From assembly GCA_017984895.1 (NCBI GenBank), contig JAGNYO010000014.1, forward strand, positions 1-49,288: 49,288 nt of DNA. The letters are read 5' to 3'. Below, piece after piece: positions 8,027 through 17,155 of this stretch (its first letter is position 1; each line of letters opens with the position of its first letter). The DNA is from Sphingobium sp. Lineage in GTDB: Bacteria > Pseudomonadota > Alphaproteobacteria > Sphingomonadales > Sphingomonadaceae. Position numbers and translations under genes: made by a program. Below the pieces are notes generated by a model that saw only the letters and a list, made by a program, of their open reading frames with translations, was not told the origin of the DNA and did not search any database.

Positions 8027-8207
8027 CTCTGTTGTAGACGGGCTATGCTTTTCATCTGTGCGTTTTATTTGATAATCGCGCCGTATTCGCCCCGATTTCA
8101 TACGGATTACACTGGCGCGTAACAGCCCCGTCACATTGATTCACCATCTTATGCCGCGTGAATTCTGACGTGCTGCATCGTGCGGCGCATAGCGGGGACT
8201 ATCCATC

Positions 8208-10199
8208 ATGCCGACTTATACCGGGACTTCGGGCGCGGACACATTTGCCGCCACAGACAATCAGGATTGGATCATCGCGGGCCTCGGTGGCGCAGACGTG
8301 CTGTCTGGTTCGGGCGGCAACGACAGCCTCTCGGGCGATGCGGGCAATGATATGCTCTCCGGCGGCGACGGTGACGATAGCTTCCTGATCGGCGCAGGCC
8401 ATGGCTTTGACAGCATTGACGGCGGCATCGGATATGACGCGATCAAGGCGCTGACAGACAATGTGACGATCGGCGTAAAGACGCTGTCTGACATCGAGGA
8501 AATTTCGGCCAACGGCTATGCCGGCGTCACTGTCTCAGGCGATTCGAGCGACAATGTCTTCGATTTTTCCAATGTCCTGCTGACCGGTATCGGGCAGATT
8601 CTAGGTGGCGGCGGTAACGACACCATCATCGGCAATGCGCTTGCTGCCAATGTCATCGATGGCGGCACCGGCAACGACATCATGGTCGGCGGCGCGGCGG
8701 ACGATATCTTCTACGTCAGCAAGAATGCCGGCTTCGACAGCTTTGATGGCAGCCTCGGCAACGACATGATCGTCGCCGCGGAGGAAGGGGCCAAGATCAG
8801 CTTCGGCGCGATCACTCATGTCGAGACGATTTCTGGCGCGGCGTTCTTCAGCACGCAAATTATCGGCACCACCGCCGACGACCTGATGGATTTCAGCACG
8901 ATAACGCTTCAGAATATCGCCAATGTCGACGCCGGTGACGGTAATGACACCATGATCGGAACCGCGACCGACAATACGCTGTCGGGCGGCGATGGTGATG
9001 ATATCATCGACGGCGGGGCTGGCAATGATACGCTCTCCGGCGGCAAGGGCCACGATGTTCTCAATGGCGGGTCTGGCGACGACAGTTTCACGATCAGCGG
9101 CGGCGCAGACGTCTACAAGGGCGGATCAGGCTATGACGCGCTCTATGCCGCGCAAAACGGAGCCAATCTTCAGCTCGATACGGGTGTGTTGAACGGTATC
9201 GAGGAAATCTCGGCGAATGGCTTTGTCGGTATGACGATCAGCGCTGCCAATGCAGCAGGCAGCACGATCGACCTGCGCCGCATTTTCATCACCGATGACG
9301 ATATTGCCTCGATCAATGGCGGTAACGGAGCGGACACCATTTTCGGTTCCAAGACCTACGACTATATCTTTGCCGGGCTGGGCGACGACACGGTCAACGG
9401 TTTTCTGGGCGATGATGAAATACACGGCGGTGGGGGTCATGACACGATCATGGGCGGGAACGGCTATGACGTGATCTTCGGCGATGCGGGCAACGACATA
9501 CTGAACGGCGGCGCGCAGGACGACATTATCTGGGGTGGCTCAGGCGATGACATGTTTATCGCGGGCGCTAACAGCGGCTATGACGAATATCATGGCGAGA
9601 ACGGCATCGACACACTGGTTGCCGAAGCTGGGCAAAAGATTATCCGCGCGACCAAGATCGACGGTATCGAGACTATCTCCTGGGACGGCTCCAAACTGGT
9701 TACCATTCAGGGTGGGTTTGGCGATGAGATATTCGATTTCAACACCGTGTCTCTGGTCGGCGTGAGCGGAATCAAGGGCGGCACTGGCAACGACATCATT
9801 CATGGTTCGTCGCTGGGTGATGTCATCAATGGCGAGGTCGGCGTGGATACGCTCTCGGGTGGGCTGGGCGATGACATCATCACCGGCGACGTCGATTTCG
9901 ATTTCCTGACCGGCGGTCTGGGTAACGACATCTTCCGCGATACCGCTGCGAGCCTTAGTGGCGACATGATCACCGATTTCACGGCGGGCGATGCGATCCA
10001 GATCATCAACGCCAAGGATTTCACCAAGGTGGTGCTGAGCTACACCGACGACGGCAGCGGCCTTGCCGGCACGCTGCATGTGGATGGCGTGGGCGGCCTT
10101 GCTGGCGGCGGCATCGACATTCACCTGATCGGCGCTTATTCCAACACCACCTTCCAGGTGACGAGTGATGGCGCCAACGGCGCGCTGATCCTGATCTAA
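8208..10199 (+). CDS. RTX-repeat calcium-binding exported protein
   Basis: A 663-residue acidic protein full of haemolysin-type GGxGxDxLx nonapeptides, for example GGNDSLSGDAGNDMLSGGDG near residue 37. These bind calcium and fold into parallel beta-rolls outside the cell. Four larger modules of about 85 residues alternate with them (57-140, 166-250, 291-378, 447-531). The C-terminus has the ITDFTAGDAIQI segment common before type I secretion signals and ends in hydrophobic ALILI. There is no N-terminal signal peptide, so a type I exporter elsewhere is the best guess, though the gene converges on the T2SS operon. A ribosome-binding site (GGGGA) precedes the ATG. Adhesin or surface-layer function is possible but unproved. 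Confidence 0.85.
   Translation: MPTYTGTSGADTFAATDNQDWIIAGLGGADVLSGSGGNDSLSGDAGNDMLSGGDGDDSFLIGAGHGFDSIDGGIGYDAIKALTDNVTIGVKTLSDIEEISANGYAGVTVSGDSSDNVFDFSNVLLTGIGQILGGGGNDTIIGNALAANVIDGGTGNDIMVGGAADDIFYVSKNAGFDSFDGSLGNDMIVAAEEGAKISFGAITHVETISGAAFFSTQIIGTTADDLMDFSTITLQNIANVDAGDGNDTMIGTATDNTLSGGDGDDIIDGGAGNDTLSGGKGHDVLNGGSGDDSFTISGGADVYKGGSGYDALYAAQNGANLQLDTGVLNGIEEISANGFVGMTISAANAAGSTIDLRRIFITDDDIASINGGNGADTIFGSKTYDYIFAGLGDDTVNGFLGDDEIHGGGGHDTIMGGNGYDVIFGDAGNDILNGGAQDDIIWGGSGDDMFIAGANSGYDEYHGENGIDTLVAEAGQKIIRATKIDGIETISWDGSKLVTIQGGFGDEIFDFNTVSLVGVSGIKGGTGNDIIHGSSLGDVINGEVGVDTLSGGLGDDIITGDVDFDFLTGGLGNDIFRDTAASLSGDMITDFTAGDAIQIINAKDFTKVVLSYTDDGSGLAGTLHVDGVGGLAGGGIDIHLIGAYSNTTFQVTSDGANGALILI
8376..9800 (+). 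repeat. Four ~85-residue modules inside the RTX protein
   Basis: Four diverged modules lie at about 8376-8627, 8703-8957, 9078-9341 and 9546-9800. Each begins DxF followed by a Gly-Tyr/Phe-Asp turn, passes through an IExIS segment, and ends in a (D)FSxxxL-type strand before a GGxGxDTI nonapeptide. They show a history of internal duplication beyond the simple nonapeptides. Confidence 0.6.
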
Positions 10200-10233
10200 T
10201 CCGATACCCGCATTGGGGGACGCTTTGCCTCCC

Positions 10234-11088
10234 TCAGTAGCGCTCTTTCAGCGCGTAGGGGCTGGCCGCCCTGCCTGTGAGGATCACGATCTGGCGCAGC
10301 CTTGTGCGCGTTGTTTGCCCGAGCCGCGCCTCAACCTCTATCGTCAGCGGACGCCCGATCAGCGCGCCCTTCTGCGTGATTTCCAGCGCCGTGCGCTGTC
10401 CGGCCAGTTCGCGCTGCCGGTTGAGCAGGTCAATCGCGCCGCCTTCCTCCCCCTCGATCACACGGATCGCCATCAGCGAGGCATGGGCAGGTTCGAAGCT
10501 GCCTACTCCATAATGCACGGTCGCCACGCTCTCCAGCCTGTCGGCCAGCGCCTTGCCGACGCCCCGGATTAGCGCGACCTCAGCCACGGAGCGCAGCGCG
10601 CCATCGCGGGGATGGATGCGCAAAGGCGCGTAAAAGGTGCGCTCGGCTCCATTGGTGCGTGCTTCCTCATCCTCATCCAACCAGTCGAGGAAGGAATCCG
10701 TGGCGATGTCGAGTGGCTCGCCGGACAAGCCCAGCTCCGCAAACATGCGTCGCGCCTGCTGGTCCTCCAACGCGTTGAGGGGGATCTTGCCGCGCTCGTC
10801 CTGTATCGCAATGGCTAGCGTCGCGCCGTCAAAATTCAACCGTCGCACCCGCCCGTCGATCGGCACTGCGCCGCCCGGCCCGCTGTTCACCAGATCCCGC
10901 AGGGCAATTGATACCCCAGCATCAGCCGCCGCCTGCACCCGCGCCCGATCCGCCTCGGCCGAAGCAGCAACGATTGTGCCGCGGCTCGCCTCTATCACCA
11001 TCAGCGCGATCAGCGCAAAGACGAGGATACTCGCCACCGCCGCGACGAGCGCATAGCCCGCCTCGCTACCTCGCGCTTGTCCGCTCAG
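10234..11088 (-). CDS. gspK: Type II secretion minor pseudopilin GspK
   Basis: A 284-residue minor pseudopilin of the T2SS pseudopilus tip. The N-terminus reads MSGQARGSEAGYALVAAVAS, with a prepilin-peptidase site after Gly11 and a hydrophobic helix to about residue 30. The globular part has the GspK helix-hairpin features (QDERGKIPLNAL and a late VALIRGVGKALADRLESV). The true start seems to be CTG at 11088, overlapping the gspD stop as CTGA in the same way its operon mates use ATGA. The first conventional start, GTG 11037, would lie inside the membrane helix and remove the cleavage site. It is the last gene of the operon, whereas gspK usually lies between gspJ and gspL. Confidence 0.85.
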   Translation of the reverse strand: MSGQARGSEAGYALVAAVASILVFALIALMVIEASRGTIVAASAEADRARVQAAADAGVSIALRDLVNSGPGGAVPIDGRVRRLNFDGATLAIAIQDERGKIPLNALEDQQARRMFAELGLSGEPLDIATDSFLDWLDEDEEARTNGAERTFYAPLRIHPRDGALRSVAEVALIRGVGKALADRLESVATVHYGVGSFEPAHASLMAIRVIEGEEGGAIDLLNRQRELAGQRTALEITQKGALIGRPLTIEVEARLGQTTRTRLRQIVILTGRAASPYALKERY

Positions 11089-13121
11089 GGGATTTTGCCC
11101 TTGGTTCGAAATGGCTCTAGCGTGCGTAGCTTGGCGCGCAGTTCCTCGGTCACAGCCCGGCCATCATCCAGCGTGCGCAGCACATGCGGCTTCAAGATGA
11201 TGAGCAATTCGGTGCGGTTCTCGATATTGTTATGACTGCCGAACAACGCGCCCAGCACGGGAATGCGCGACACGACAGGGAGTCCGTTCTTGCCCGCCGT
11301 CTTGGAGTTTCTGAACAGCCCGCCCAGCGCGATCACCTGACCATCCTGCACCGCGATGGATGTAGATATGCGGCGAGTGGAAATCGTGGGTGAGTCGATG
11401 CCCGATGTCTGGTTGGTGGCGACGTCGCTCACCTCTTGCGAAATATCGAGCAGCACCAGCCCGCTGCTGTTGACGCGCGGCGTGACCTTCAGGATCACGC
11501 CGGTATCCTTGTATTCCACCGAGTTGACGACCGAGCCGTTATTCGAATTGAGATTGGTGGCGGACTGGGTGGTGATAGGCACCTGATCGCCTACCTGAAG
11601 CGCGGCAGTCTGGTTGTTCAGCACCAAGAGCTTGGGTGCGGAGATTACCTTGATATTTGTGCGTTTTTCGAGTGCGTTAAGGGTCGCGCTGATATCGTTG
11701 TTGTTGGAATAGAAATAGGAGAAGCCAGGAAAAGTGCGGGTAAGCGCAGAGGTCGCCCCTTCGCTCAAGGTGGCGTCACTGTTGCCGGACTGGAAATTCC
11801 ACTGCACCCCATATTTGAGGTTGTCCGTGAGGCTCACCTCGGTAATCGCGGCTTCGATCATCACCTGAAACGGCAGGATGTCGAGCTTACGCAGTGCTTC
11901 CTCGACCACTGCGTAATCGCGTGGAGTGCCATAGACGAGGATGGCGTTGTTGGTTTCGTCGGCGGAGATCGAGATGGCGACGCCGTTGGCGCTCGCCGGT
12001 GTCTGTGAGGCGGGCGTTTTTGCCGGGGTACCTGCAGGTTGTGCCGGGCCTGTCGCCGTGGCGGCCTGATCGGGTGCAAAGGGATCAACGGCGGGGGCAC
12101 TGTTCGCACCGCCTGATCCGCCGCCAAAGGCGGTATTCAGCGTCTTCGCTAGATCGCGTGCGCGGCCGTTCTGCACCGGATAGACGAACAGGCGGCGCTC
12201 GTTGTTCTCGCCCTCGCGGTCGAGGATTTCCACCCAGCGCTTCACGTCATCGAGATATTGCGGCTGGGCGCTGATGGCGAGGATGCCGTTCAGCTTCTCC
12301 ATGCCGATGAGGCGGACGAGTCCACGTGTCGGAGCGCTGGGGTCGTTGATCAGCTTGTCCAGCTCCGGCGCGATCAGGCGGCTGTCGGTCCGCTGCGGCA
12401 CATAGAGCGCGAAGCTCATGTTGCGCAGCCAGTTTACATCGAACTGCGCGAATATATCGCGCACCGCGGTGCGCTGGCCCGTGGTCCCCGCGATTACCAG
12501 CATGTTGCGCGTGGGGTCTATCGAGGCGACCGTGCCGGGCAGCAGCGAATCGAGCAGGCGCTTCAGTTCCTCGGCGTTGACGAATTTGAGCGTGATGATT
12601 TCCGTGCCATAGCCGGTGGCGCCGGGCGCAATCGTGCCGACAGCGCCTGGCGATGTGGCAGCAGTGATCTGGAACCCGCGCCCCTGCGGCACCAGCGCGA
12701 GGTTGCTGGCCCGCAGCGCCCGCTCGAACACCTCCAGCACCGAGGACCGGGCGACCGGCGAGGCGGTAACGACCGAGACGGTGCCAGTTACAGAAGGATC
12801 GACCGAATATTCGAGCCGCAGCATGTCGCCGAGAATGGCTTTCGCCGCCACCCGCACATCTGCATTGGGGAAGTTGAGCGTGATATCACCGCTGCGGGGC
12901 GCGATCTGGGCCGAGCGCGGCACGATGGGCGCGGCCTGTTGGCCGGGCAGTATGGTCGCGCTTGCGTTGGGGCCGTTGAGCAGGCCATCGGCCTCGTCCT
13001 GGGACAGCGGCTTGCCCTCGACCGGCGGCAGCGGCTCGATCCGCTTCTCCTGACAGGCGGAGAGCAGCAGAGGCGCACAGAGGCCTGCCAGCAGGAGATT
13101 TTTATGGGTTACGGGATGCAT
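11085..13121 (-). CDS. gspD: Type II secretion secretin GspD
   Basis: A 678-residue outer-membrane secretin. The N-terminus carries a lipoprotein-type signal with LLLSAC and Cys23. An N0 domain (about 60-130) with FPNADVRVAAKAI follows, then N1-N3 repeats broken by a Pro/Ala/Thr-rich linker. The C-terminal secretin domain has GVILKVTPRV and VQDGQVIALGGLF. It forms the multimeric gate through which folded exoproteins leave. ATG 13121 is chosen because GAGG lies just upstream and the signal peptide begins there; an upstream in-frame extension is unlikely. It starts seven bases after the gspN stop and its own stop overlaps the gspK start. The Cys suggests self-piloting to the outer membrane. Confidence 0.95.
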   Translation of the reverse strand: MHPVTHKNLLLAGLCAPLLLSACQEKRIEPLPPVEGKPLSQDEADGLLNGPNASATILPGQQAAPIVPRSAQIAPRSGDITLNFPNADVRVAAKAILGDMLRLEYSVDPSVTGTVSVVTASPVARSSVLEVFERALRASNLALVPQGRGFQITAATSPGAVGTIAPGATGYGTEIITLKFVNAEELKRLLDSLLPGTVASIDPTRNMLVIAGTTGQRTAVRDIFAQFDVNWLRNMSFALYVPQRTDSRLIAPELDKLINDPSAPTRGLVRLIGMEKLNGILAISAQPQYLDDVKRWVEILDREGENNERRLFVYPVQNGRARDLAKTLNTAFGGGSGGANSAPAVDPFAPDQAATATGPAQPAGTPAKTPASQTPASANGVAISISADETNNAILVYGTPRDYAVVEEALRKLDILPFQVMIEAAITEVSLTDNLKYGVQWNFQSGNSDATLSEGATSALTRTFPGFSYFYSNNNDISATLNALEKRTNIKVISAPKLLVLNNQTAALQVGDQVPITTQSATNLNSNNGSVVNSVEYKDTGVILKVTPRVNSSGLVLLDISQEVSDVATNQTSGIDSPTISTRRISTSIAVQDGQVIALGGLFRNSKTAGKNGLPVVSRIPVLGALFGSHNNIENRTELLIILKPHVLRTLDDGRAVTEELRAKLRTLEPFRTKGKIP

Positions 13122-13128
13122 GGCGACC

Positions 13129-13668
13129 TCATTCTTCTTCGGTTTCTTCGTCGTCGGTGTTTTCGCCGCCGCTCGCAGGGGCGGGCGCGGCGCTTCCATA
13201 GTCGATCACGCGCTTTTCGCCGCCGCGCACAAAGGTGGCGCCCGTGGCCGAAAGCCCCGCCAGCCGCCAGCCCATATAGCTTCCCCCCATGCTCAGCACG
13301 CGGATGGACCCATCGGGCAGCCGGAGGAACAGGCGCGCCGTGCGCCCACGCGCAATCATGCCTACCGGCACCGCCCCTTCCAGCGGGCCTACGGCAGCCT
13401 CGTCTCCCACGACAATCGGGCGCGCCTCCATCGAGCGGGTAGGAGAAAAGAGAGGTCGTGCAAGGATAACGGGCGGCGCATCCCGGTGGCGGATTGCCGC
13501 TTCGGCAAGTGCGGGTGCGACGCGGCCCACACCTTCTTGCGGCAGGCTGGCATCGCGCGCCAGCACCAGTTGGAGCACAGCCGCGCCCACCAGCAGCGTC
13601 AGCAGCGCCGCGGGCAGCAATGTGCCGTCCTCAGCGCGCGGCGGGGAGAGTGGGAACCGAAGCTTCAA
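13129..13668 (-). CDS. gspN: T2SS inner-membrane protein GspN/GspC-like
   Basis: A 179-residue protein with one membrane helix (about 18-38) and a periplasmic domain resembling the homology region of GspC/XpsN (RPLFSPTR, then VPVGMIARGRTARLFLRL). It should link the inner-membrane platform to the GspD secretin. Its position between gspM and gspD is that of xpsN in Xanthomonas. The tail is very acidic (DDEETEEE). The likely start is TTG at 13668, overlapping gspM by 38 bases; no ribosome-binding site is obvious. GspC and GspN names are used unevenly in these lineages. No separate gspC is present in the window, so this probably performs the GspC role. Confidence 0.75.
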   Translation of the reverse strand: MKLRFPLSPPRAEDGTLLPAALLTLLVGAAVLQLVLARDASLPQEGVGRVAPALAEAAIRHRDAPPVILARPLFSPTRSMEARPIVVGDEAAVGPLEGAVPVGMIARGRTARLFLRLPDGSIRVLSMGGSYMGWRLAGLSATGATFVRGGEKRVIDYGSAAPAPASGGENTDDEETEEE

Positions 13669-14179
13669 GGCGTATGTCCAATATGTCGAGCCGGCCCGTT
13701 TCCAGTGCCTTGTCGGCAGAGACGCGGAGCGATTCGGTGATGAGATAGGGTGGGCTGTTGTCGAGTGTGCTTAGCATGGCCTGAAGTTGGGGCAGGGTCA
13801 TCCGCCCCTGCACCCAAGCGCGCGCCGATCCGGCGGGTGAGGGTACATCTTGTATCGCGCTGACCACACCGCCAGTCTGCGCGAACTCGGTGCGCAGTCG
13901 TTCGCGCAGCCTGTCTCGCGCCAGATTGGCGTTGGGCGCGGCGAGGAAAAAACTGTCCTTCAGCGCGCCTTGCTTTTCCGCGCGGCGACGCTGGGCGGGA
14001 ATGGCATTGATGAGGCGGCTGTTGCGCTGATAGGCGGCGCTCAGCGTCTCCCGCTCGGCTGCGCGCTCGGCAAAGCCATTGAGGAACGGCGCGATGGCGA
14101 GCAGCCACACCAGCGCCACCGCCAACACGGCAAGGGCAATCGCGATGAACCTGCGCTCACGCAGAGACAGCGCCCTCAT
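13631..14179 (-). CDS. gspM: T2SS assembly-platform protein GspM
   Basis: A 182-residue bitopic protein: a short basic cytoplasmic N-terminus (LSLRERRFIAIA), one membrane helix (about 11-32), a coiled-coil stretch and a small periplasmic ferredoxin-like domain. GspM partners GspL in the inner-membrane platform. The ATG overlaps the gspL stop by four bases (ATGA). Sequence identity within the family is low, so the call relies on length, topology and position in the operon. Confidence 0.85.
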   Translation of the reverse strand: MRALSLRERRFIAIALAVLAVALVWLLAIAPFLNGFAERAAERETLSAAYQRNSRLINAIPAQRRRAEKQGALKDSFFLAAPNANLARDRLRERLRTEFAQTGGVVSAIQDVPSPAGSARAWVQGRMTLPQLQAMLSTLDNSPPYLITESLRVSADKALETGRLDILDIRLEASVPTLPAAR

Positions 14180-15201
14180 GGCCTGCTCTCCATGATGTTG
14201 GCGCTGATGTCGAACGGCTGGCCGATGGGTATATCCGCCTGCACATCCGCCGCCGACGGGCGCACGTTCCTGAAACGTCTGTTTTTGCCGAGCGCGGCAA
14301 CGACATCGGTGGGTGGGCGCAGATAGCCCGCGATGCGCAGCGCCCGGCCATCCCAGTCATAGCGCTGCACCCATGCGCTGTCAGGCAGGACGGAGGTCGT
14401 TGTGGCGAGATCTCCCAGTGCATCCTGCTGAGCGCGCCGCGACATGGTCGTGCGCGCCACTTGCTCGATGCGTGCGCTACGCCCGGCGATGGCGCGATAG
14501 ACCGCAACAGCGGGTGCCTGCGCATCCACTGCCGCCTGCAACCGCGCGACGCTCTGCTGATCCCGCCACACGAGCAGGCCGATGTTGAGCAGGAAGGCGA
14601 AACCGACGAGGCTCGACCACAGCAAGGGCTGCTGGCTCAGTGGCGGCAACACGCCCTCGGCGCGGAGCTGAGGGGCGAAATCGAATGCCAGTCGCTCCGG
14701 CACCGCCGCGTCGACGAGCGCGATCCGCCGGGGTGACAGACCGGCGGCGTGTGCGGCGGCGAGGGCTTGCAGGATCGTCTCGCGATGCAGCGCGGCCACG
14801 CGCATGGCCGGCACGCTCGCGCCCGCCGCGCGCCTGCCCGCCTCCGCGTCAACGATCAGGCTCGCGTCAGAAAGGGGAAACAGCCGCCCGGCTTCCAGCG
14901 CCAGATACTGCCGCATGTCGGCCTTGCTCATCGCGGGCAGATCGACCTCTCGCATCAGCGCAAGCGAGGCGGGCACGGCAAGGTTCGTGCAGCATGGCTG
15001 GTCCGCGCTGCCCTGCTTGCCGCGCAGAATCTCGATTGTTCCGTCGGCCTGATAGCAGGCGAGCTGCCCGGCCCCGCGCCGATCTCCGCGCCACGCAGGC
15101 GGGACCATGGCCGAGAGTTCGTCCAGCCACCAGCGCCAGCCTTCGCGCAGCCAGCCCGCCAGCGTCGCCATATCAGCATTGAGGATAGATGCGGGCTTCA
15201 T
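14176..15201 (-). CDS. gspL: T2SS assembly-platform protein GspL
   Basis: A 341-residue protein whose N-terminal half is an actin-like cytoplasmic domain that docks GspE (MREVDLPAMSKADMRQYLAL). A membrane helix near 190-210 (LLWSSLVGFAFLLNIGLLVW) and a periplasmic domain with a PilN-like profile follow. The ATG at 15201 overlaps the gspJ stop as ATGA; the longer frame from 15243 would run back into gspJ and is rejected. It lies directly after gspJ, where gspK normally separates them. Confidence 0.88.
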   Translation of the reverse strand: MKPASILNADMATLAGWLREGWRWWLDELSAMVPPAWRGDRRGAGQLACYQADGTIEILRGKQGSADQPCCTNLAVPASLALMREVDLPAMSKADMRQYLALEAGRLFPLSDASLIVDAEAGRRAAGASVPAMRVAALHRETILQALAAAHAAGLSPRRIALVDAAVPERLAFDFAPQLRAEGVLPPLSQQPLLWSSLVGFAFLLNIGLLVWRDQQSVARLQAAVDAQAPAVAVYRAIAGRSARIEQVARTTMSRRAQQDALGDLATTTSVLPDSAWVQRYDWDGRALRIAGYLRPPTDVVAALGKNRRFRNVRPSAADVQADIPIGQPFDISANIMESRP

Positions 15202-15890
15202 GCGCGGTTGCCGCAGTTCCGCGCCTGGGTTTCCGGGTCGCACGCCAGATCAACCGAGACGGCGGGGCGGATGACGAGGTCTGGCCACACGCGCGGATCG
15301 CCGGGCGCGAAGCCGACGCGGATGCGCACCAGCTCCGGCGCCGTGGCGTTGTCGTCCCAGAAGCTGCGCCAGCTGCGCAGCGGGCCTGCCTTGCCCGCGC
15401 CATAATAGCTGATCGAGAGCGAGGTCGCGCCGCCGATCAGGCGGCTCGCCTTCCATCCTGTCACGCCATAGGATCGGAGGTCAAAGCTGTGGGTCAGCTC
15501 CGGCGCGCGGAACAGGATGAGATCGCCTGTCGCGCTCAGCACAAGCCGGTATTTCTGCACGCCGCTGGTCGGGTCTCCCGCGGGCGGCACGGCAAAGAAA
15601 TCGAACCGGCCCTCTGTTCCGCCCACGTCCATCATCGGATCGCTGCTGTCCAGCCGAATCACCGGGCGCAAGCCCTCGATACGCTGGCGCAGGATCGTCT
15701 GCGCGGCGCTGATCTCGCTGGCGGTTCTATCTGCCCGCTCCGCGCGGCGCGTGAGTGCCCCGGCGCTTACCACTCCGCCTAACAGCATGGTGGCGACCAT
15801 CGAGAGGATCGCCAGCGACACCAGCAGCTCAATGAGGGTAAAGCCTTGCTGCCTGCTGGGGCACGGAAACGCATGATATGGGCGGGTCAT
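15198..15890 (-). CDS. gspJ: T2SS minor pseudopilin GspJ
   Basis: A 230-residue minor pseudopilin. The prepilin site is QQG|FTLIELLVSLAILSM, with the conserved Glu at +5 followed by a membrane helix. GspJ joins GspI and GspK in the pseudopilus tip complex. ATG 15890 overlaps the gspI stop as ATGA. The cysteine pair at the C-terminus (CDPETQARNC) may be a disulfide. Confidence 0.92.
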   Translation of the reverse strand: MTRPYHAFPCPSRQQGFTLIELLVSLAILSMVATMLLGGVVSAGALTRRAERADRTASEISAAQTILRQRIEGLRPVIRLDSSDPMMDVGGTEGRFDFFAVPPAGDPTSGVQKYRLVLSATGDLILFRAPELTHSFDLRSYGVTGWKASRLIGGATSLSISYYGAGKAGPLRSWRSFWDDNATAPELVRIRVGFAPGDPRVWPDLVIRPAVSVDLACDPETQARNCGNRA

Positions 15891-16279
15891 GACGCCAGCC
15901 TCAGCGTTGCGAGGGTGAAGCCGCCGGTGCTGTCAACCTTCGCGCCGACGATGACCTTTACCTGCATCAAGACAGGGTCGTCGTTTGGCCCGGCGCCATC
16001 GCCTCGATAGCGGTCGATTTCAATCCGCCAGTGCAGGCCGCGCTCGCCGCCATCGGTCACACCCGGCGCAAGCGCGATGTCTGCGCCCACCCGCGCCAGC
16101 ACGGATTGCGCAACGAGCACCGCCTCGCGCTGGTCATCCAGCCGATGTGCTGCGCGCGCATGCGTCTGCATCGCCTGATAGGTGACGCCCAGCATCGCCA
16201 TGATGATCGCGCAAGCGATCAGCACCTCGAGCAGCGCCACGCCGCGTTCGCCAACAGGAGGTAGGGTCGGGCGACTCAT
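15887..16279 (-). CDS. gspI: T2SS minor pseudopilin GspI
   Basis: A 130-residue minor pseudopilin with prepilin site RG|VALLEVLIACAIIMAML, Glu at +5. GspI nucleates the tip complex with GspJ and GspK. Its ATG overlaps the gspH stop by four bases and its stop overlaps gspJ in the same way. Length fits the family. Confidence 0.9.
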   Translation of the reverse strand: MSRPTLPPVGERGVALLEVLIACAIIMAMLGVTYQAMQTHARAAHRLDDQREAVLVAQSVLARVGADIALAPGVTDGGERGLHWRIEIDRYRGDGAGPNDDPVLMQVKVIVGAKVDSTGGFTLATLRLAS

Positions 16280-16737
16280 CGGATCAGCCCGGTGTCGGTA
16301 GATACGCTGATGATCGTACGCCGCCCTGATTCCGCTTCCAGCAGGATGCGCCCGCCGCGGGAGCTGCCATCGCCGAAGAAGAGGATCTGATCGCTGCCTG
16401 CGCCGAACCGGACTGATGGCTGCAATCTTCCCGCCGGAGCGCCGGGCCGGGCATAATCGCCGGTGTCGCGCATAACGGAGACGCGCGCTGGCGCGCCGGT
16501 GCGCAGCGCCTGCGCCCGCGCGTCCTCCAGCGCGGCTTGCACCGCGACGGCGGAGGATTGCATGCGCCAGGCCGATAGGGATTGTTCGATCCTAGGAAAA
16601 CCGATCCCCGCGACCAGAGCCGCTACGGCTACCACGACCAGCGCTTCGATCAGCGTGAAGCCGTACTCGGCGGAACGCCTCGCAAACCTGAAGCCGTGTT
16701 CCTGGTGCGGATGCGCGGCATTACCAATTGCCGACAT
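16276..16737 (-). CDS. gspH: T2SS minor pseudopilin GspH
   Basis: A 153-residue minor pseudopilin with prepilin site YG|FTLIEALVVVAVAALVA. The leader of about 25 residues (MSAIGNAAHPHQEHGFRFA) is unusually long. GspH caps the major pseudopilus beneath the I/J/K tip. ATG 16737 lies inside the end of gspG (17-base overlap) with GAGG and AAGG just upstream; a further in-frame start at 16791 would overlap gspG much more. Confidence 0.88.
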   Translation of the reverse strand: MSAIGNAAHPHQEHGFRFARRSAEYGFTLIEALVVVAVAALVAGIGFPRIEQSLSAWRMQSSAVAVQAALEDARAQALRTGAPARVSVMRDTGDYARPGAPAGRLQPSVRFGAGSDQILFFGDGSSRGGRILLEAESGRRTIISVSTDTGLIR

Positions 16738-17155
16738 CCTTGGCCTCTCCGGTTCCACCTTCCGCACTATCTGACCCCAGCGTATAGACATCTACCTCAC
16801 CATGCTTGCCCGGAGTAAGGAAGCGATAGGGCTTGCCCCACGGATCGGTGATGGCGGTGGCGTCGGGCAGATAGGGGCCATTCCAGTTGGGCACAGTGGC
16901 GGGTTGCTTCACCAGCCCCTCCAGCCCTTCCTGCGCGGTCGGATAGCGCCCGGCATCTAGGCGGAAAAGCTGAAGCGATGCAGCGATGTTCTTCACCTGC
17001 ACCTGCGCGGTCCCGCTGCGCGAGGAACCGAGATATTTGATGACCTGCGGCCCGACGATGGCCGCCAGTAGCCCCATGATGGACAGCACGACCAGAAGCT
17101 CCAGCAGAGTGAACCCGTTTTTCGTCCGTTTTTTAATATTTTTTGATGTTTTCAT
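16721..17155 (-). CDS. gspG: T2SS major pseudopilin GspG
   Basis: A 144-residue major pseudopilin. The prepilin site is NG|FTLLELLVVLSIMGLLA, and the C-terminal GspG signature is complete: GRYPTAQEGLEGLVKQP, WNGPYL, DPWGKPYRF and the late LGSDSAEGGTGEAKDV. These residues bind calcium and stabilise the fibre in known GspG proteins. The ATG overlaps the gspF stop as ATGA. Confidence 0.96.
   Translation of the reverse strand: MKTSKNIKKRTKNGFTLLELLVVLSIMGLLAAIVGPQVIKYLGSSRSGTAQVQVKNIAASLQLFRLDAGRYPTAQEGLEGLVKQPATVPNWNGPYLPDATAITDPWGKPYRFLTPGKHGEVDVYTLGSDSAEGGTGEAKDVGNW

Noticed and set aside
12258-13442. 394-codon open frame antisense to gspD/gspN
   Set aside because: Arg/Gly-rich shadow of the secretin gene.
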